Assembly (NCBI RefSeq): GCF_011050365.1
Contig: NZ_DRFV01000002.1
Span: 329,950-393,949, forward strand
DNA: 64,000 nucleotides
Reading direction: 5' to 3'
Source of the DNA: Pseudohongiella sp.
Lineage (GTDB): Bacteria; Pseudomonadota; Gammaproteobacteria; Pseudomonadales; Pseudohongiellaceae
How positions within the stretch are numbered: position 1 is the stretch's first letter; every line of letters begins with the position of its first letter. Positions 63,229 through 64,000 of this stretch are shown here, one piece after another. Both the position numbers and the translations under genes were made by a program. Below the pieces are notes generated by a model. That model made no database searches. It saw nothing but the letters and a program-made list of their open reading frames with translations, and was not told the origin of the DNA.

Positions 63229-63864
63229 TTAAATGCCCGAGATGAAGCGCTCTGATTCGGCAATCGCCTGTTGCATGGCTTCCACCAGTTCATCGACATC
63301 GGCATTGATGACATCAAGCTCGCCGCGGATGGACGCCACCGCCCGTGAATTCAGGTTATGGCGCAGGTACAGGACATTGTCGCGCAGGTTATCGAGCACC
63401 GGGTCCAGACTTTCTTCAGCACGGTTCATGGCGTCAATCAGACGCGTATAACGTCGCCGGGTGTCGCGCAGCTGCTGTTCGCTGTCACGGCGCAGACTCT
63501 GATTGGTGTACAGGTCCAGCTCGTCTTCCCACTCATCAAAAAGATCCTCGGCAACTGTTTCTACGGCATCGATACGATCCCGGATACGGGTTGCGGCGGC
63601 TTCACTGCGCTGGAACTCACTGTCCAGGCGGTTGTATACCGTTTCCAGTTCACCACCGTCAAAATCGATGACGCTGCGAAACTGTTCCAGGGCGTTGACG
63701 AATTGCGCCTGCCCGTCCTCCTGGGCGTCCTGCGCCTCCTCTACCCTGTCCACCAGAATGTCACGCTTTTCGATACCGAAGCGTTCCATGGCACTGTAAT
63801 AGGCGGTTTGACAGGCCGGCAGTGTCAACACCAGCAAGCTTAATATCAGATGACGCAGATTCAT
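63229..63864 (-). CDS. DUF2959 coiled-coil lipoprotein
   Basis: A 211-residue lipoprotein (signal ending LPAC, then QTAYYSAMERFGIEKRDIL). The mature part is almost all alpha-helical, acidic and coiled-coil-like (YNRLDSEFQRSEAAATRIRD, then RIDAVETVAEDLFDEWEDEL). The start YYSAMERFGIEKRDILVDRV is the signature of the DUF2959 family, of unknown function. AGGGA precedes ATG 63864. The remaining 136 bases to the window's end hold no gene or signal I recognise. Confidence 0.88.
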   Translation of the reverse strand: MNLRHLILSLLVLTLPACQTAYYSAMERFGIEKRDILVDRVEEAQDAQEDGQAQFVNALEQFRSVIDFDGGELETVYNRLDSEFQRSEAAATRIRDRIDAVETVAEDLFDEWEDELDLYTNQSLRRDSEQQLRDTRRRYTRLIDAMNRAEESLDPVLDNLRDNVLYLRHNLNSRAVASIRGELDVINADVDELVEAMQQAIAESERFISGI

Positions 63865-64000
63865 GTTTATTCCCTGCCCTGGTGCCGGATGATACCCGCA
63901 AAGGGTCTACCGCACAGAAGCGCCGCCTGCAGTGGCGGTACTATGTACTATGTATTATTTACTGTAGGCAATGGCCATCAGGTATCGCATTGCCTGAGAC

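Overview
The window reads as a chromosomal segment of a gammaproteobacterium, probably a free-living, perhaps marine, member of the Pseudomonadales/Cellvibrionales side of the class. The evidence is gene order: rsmD | ftsY-ftsE-ftsX-rpoH; mutM | coaD; radC-rpmB-rpmG divergent from coaBC; coaBC-algC-argB-slmA facing rph-pyrE; rph divergent from yicC. This is inferred from synteny and protein motifs, not from a database search. Coding density is high. No gene-free stretch exceeds about 250 bases, and I see no tRNA, rRNA, CRISPR array, prophage or integron.

Layout. 1-19 kb holds accessory and housekeeping singletons: a 5'-truncated membrane protein, a secreted SGNH hydrolase with a serine beta-lactamase-fold lipoprotein, a DUF5916 outer-membrane protein, polyphosphate kinase 2, methyltransferase plus SIMPL protein, an alkylation-repair pair (Ada/AlkA fusion and Ogt), an AEC transporter, a glutathione S-transferase remnant, an OmpV-like porin, a glycosyltransferase, two secreted proteins, a Kef-type antiporter, a FrnE-like oxidoreductase and a metallo-beta-lactamase-fold hydrolase. 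19-34.3 kb is one long minus-strand locus described below. 34.4-43.8 kb is conserved core: mutM, coaD, a YheT-like hydrolase, rsmD, ftsYEX, rpoH, a DUF423 protein, thiS-thiG-trmB. 43.9-49.6 kb holds a sialidase-like lipoprotein and a TAXI-type TRAP transporter. 49.6-54.4 kb holds a YgjP-like metallopeptidase, HIT-cmoA-cmoB, a degenerate REP-associated tyrosine transposase (RAYT) and rpmG/rpmB. 54.5-63.9 kb holds radC, coaBC, algC, argB, slmA, pyrE, rph, yicC and three small genes of unknown or poorly known role.

The part most likely to be an undescribed system is 20.6-34.3 kb, possibly extending to the M48 protease at 19.1 kb. Twelve minus-strand genes are packed with overlaps or short gaps. 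They encode an ExbB/TolQ/MotA-type proton-channel protein; two von Willebrand A (vWA) proteins whose single transmembrane helix carries an aspartate in an ExbD/TolR-like setting; a divergent Hsp70/actin-fold protein lacking the phosphate-binding glycines; a membrane-anchored protein with five PEGA-like repeats and a cysteine-free formylglycine-generating-enzyme (FGE/SUMF1) domain; a membrane-anchored helical/TPR protein; a periplasmic helical protein ending in a TonB-like domain; four lipoproteins, one with extreme poly-serine tracts; and a small acidic secreted protein. My inference is a proton-motive-force-driven inner-to-outer-membrane machine analogous to TonB-ExbB-ExbD or Tol-Pal, with vWA domains in place of the usual ExbD periplasmic domain. 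Its substrate and function cannot be read from sequence.
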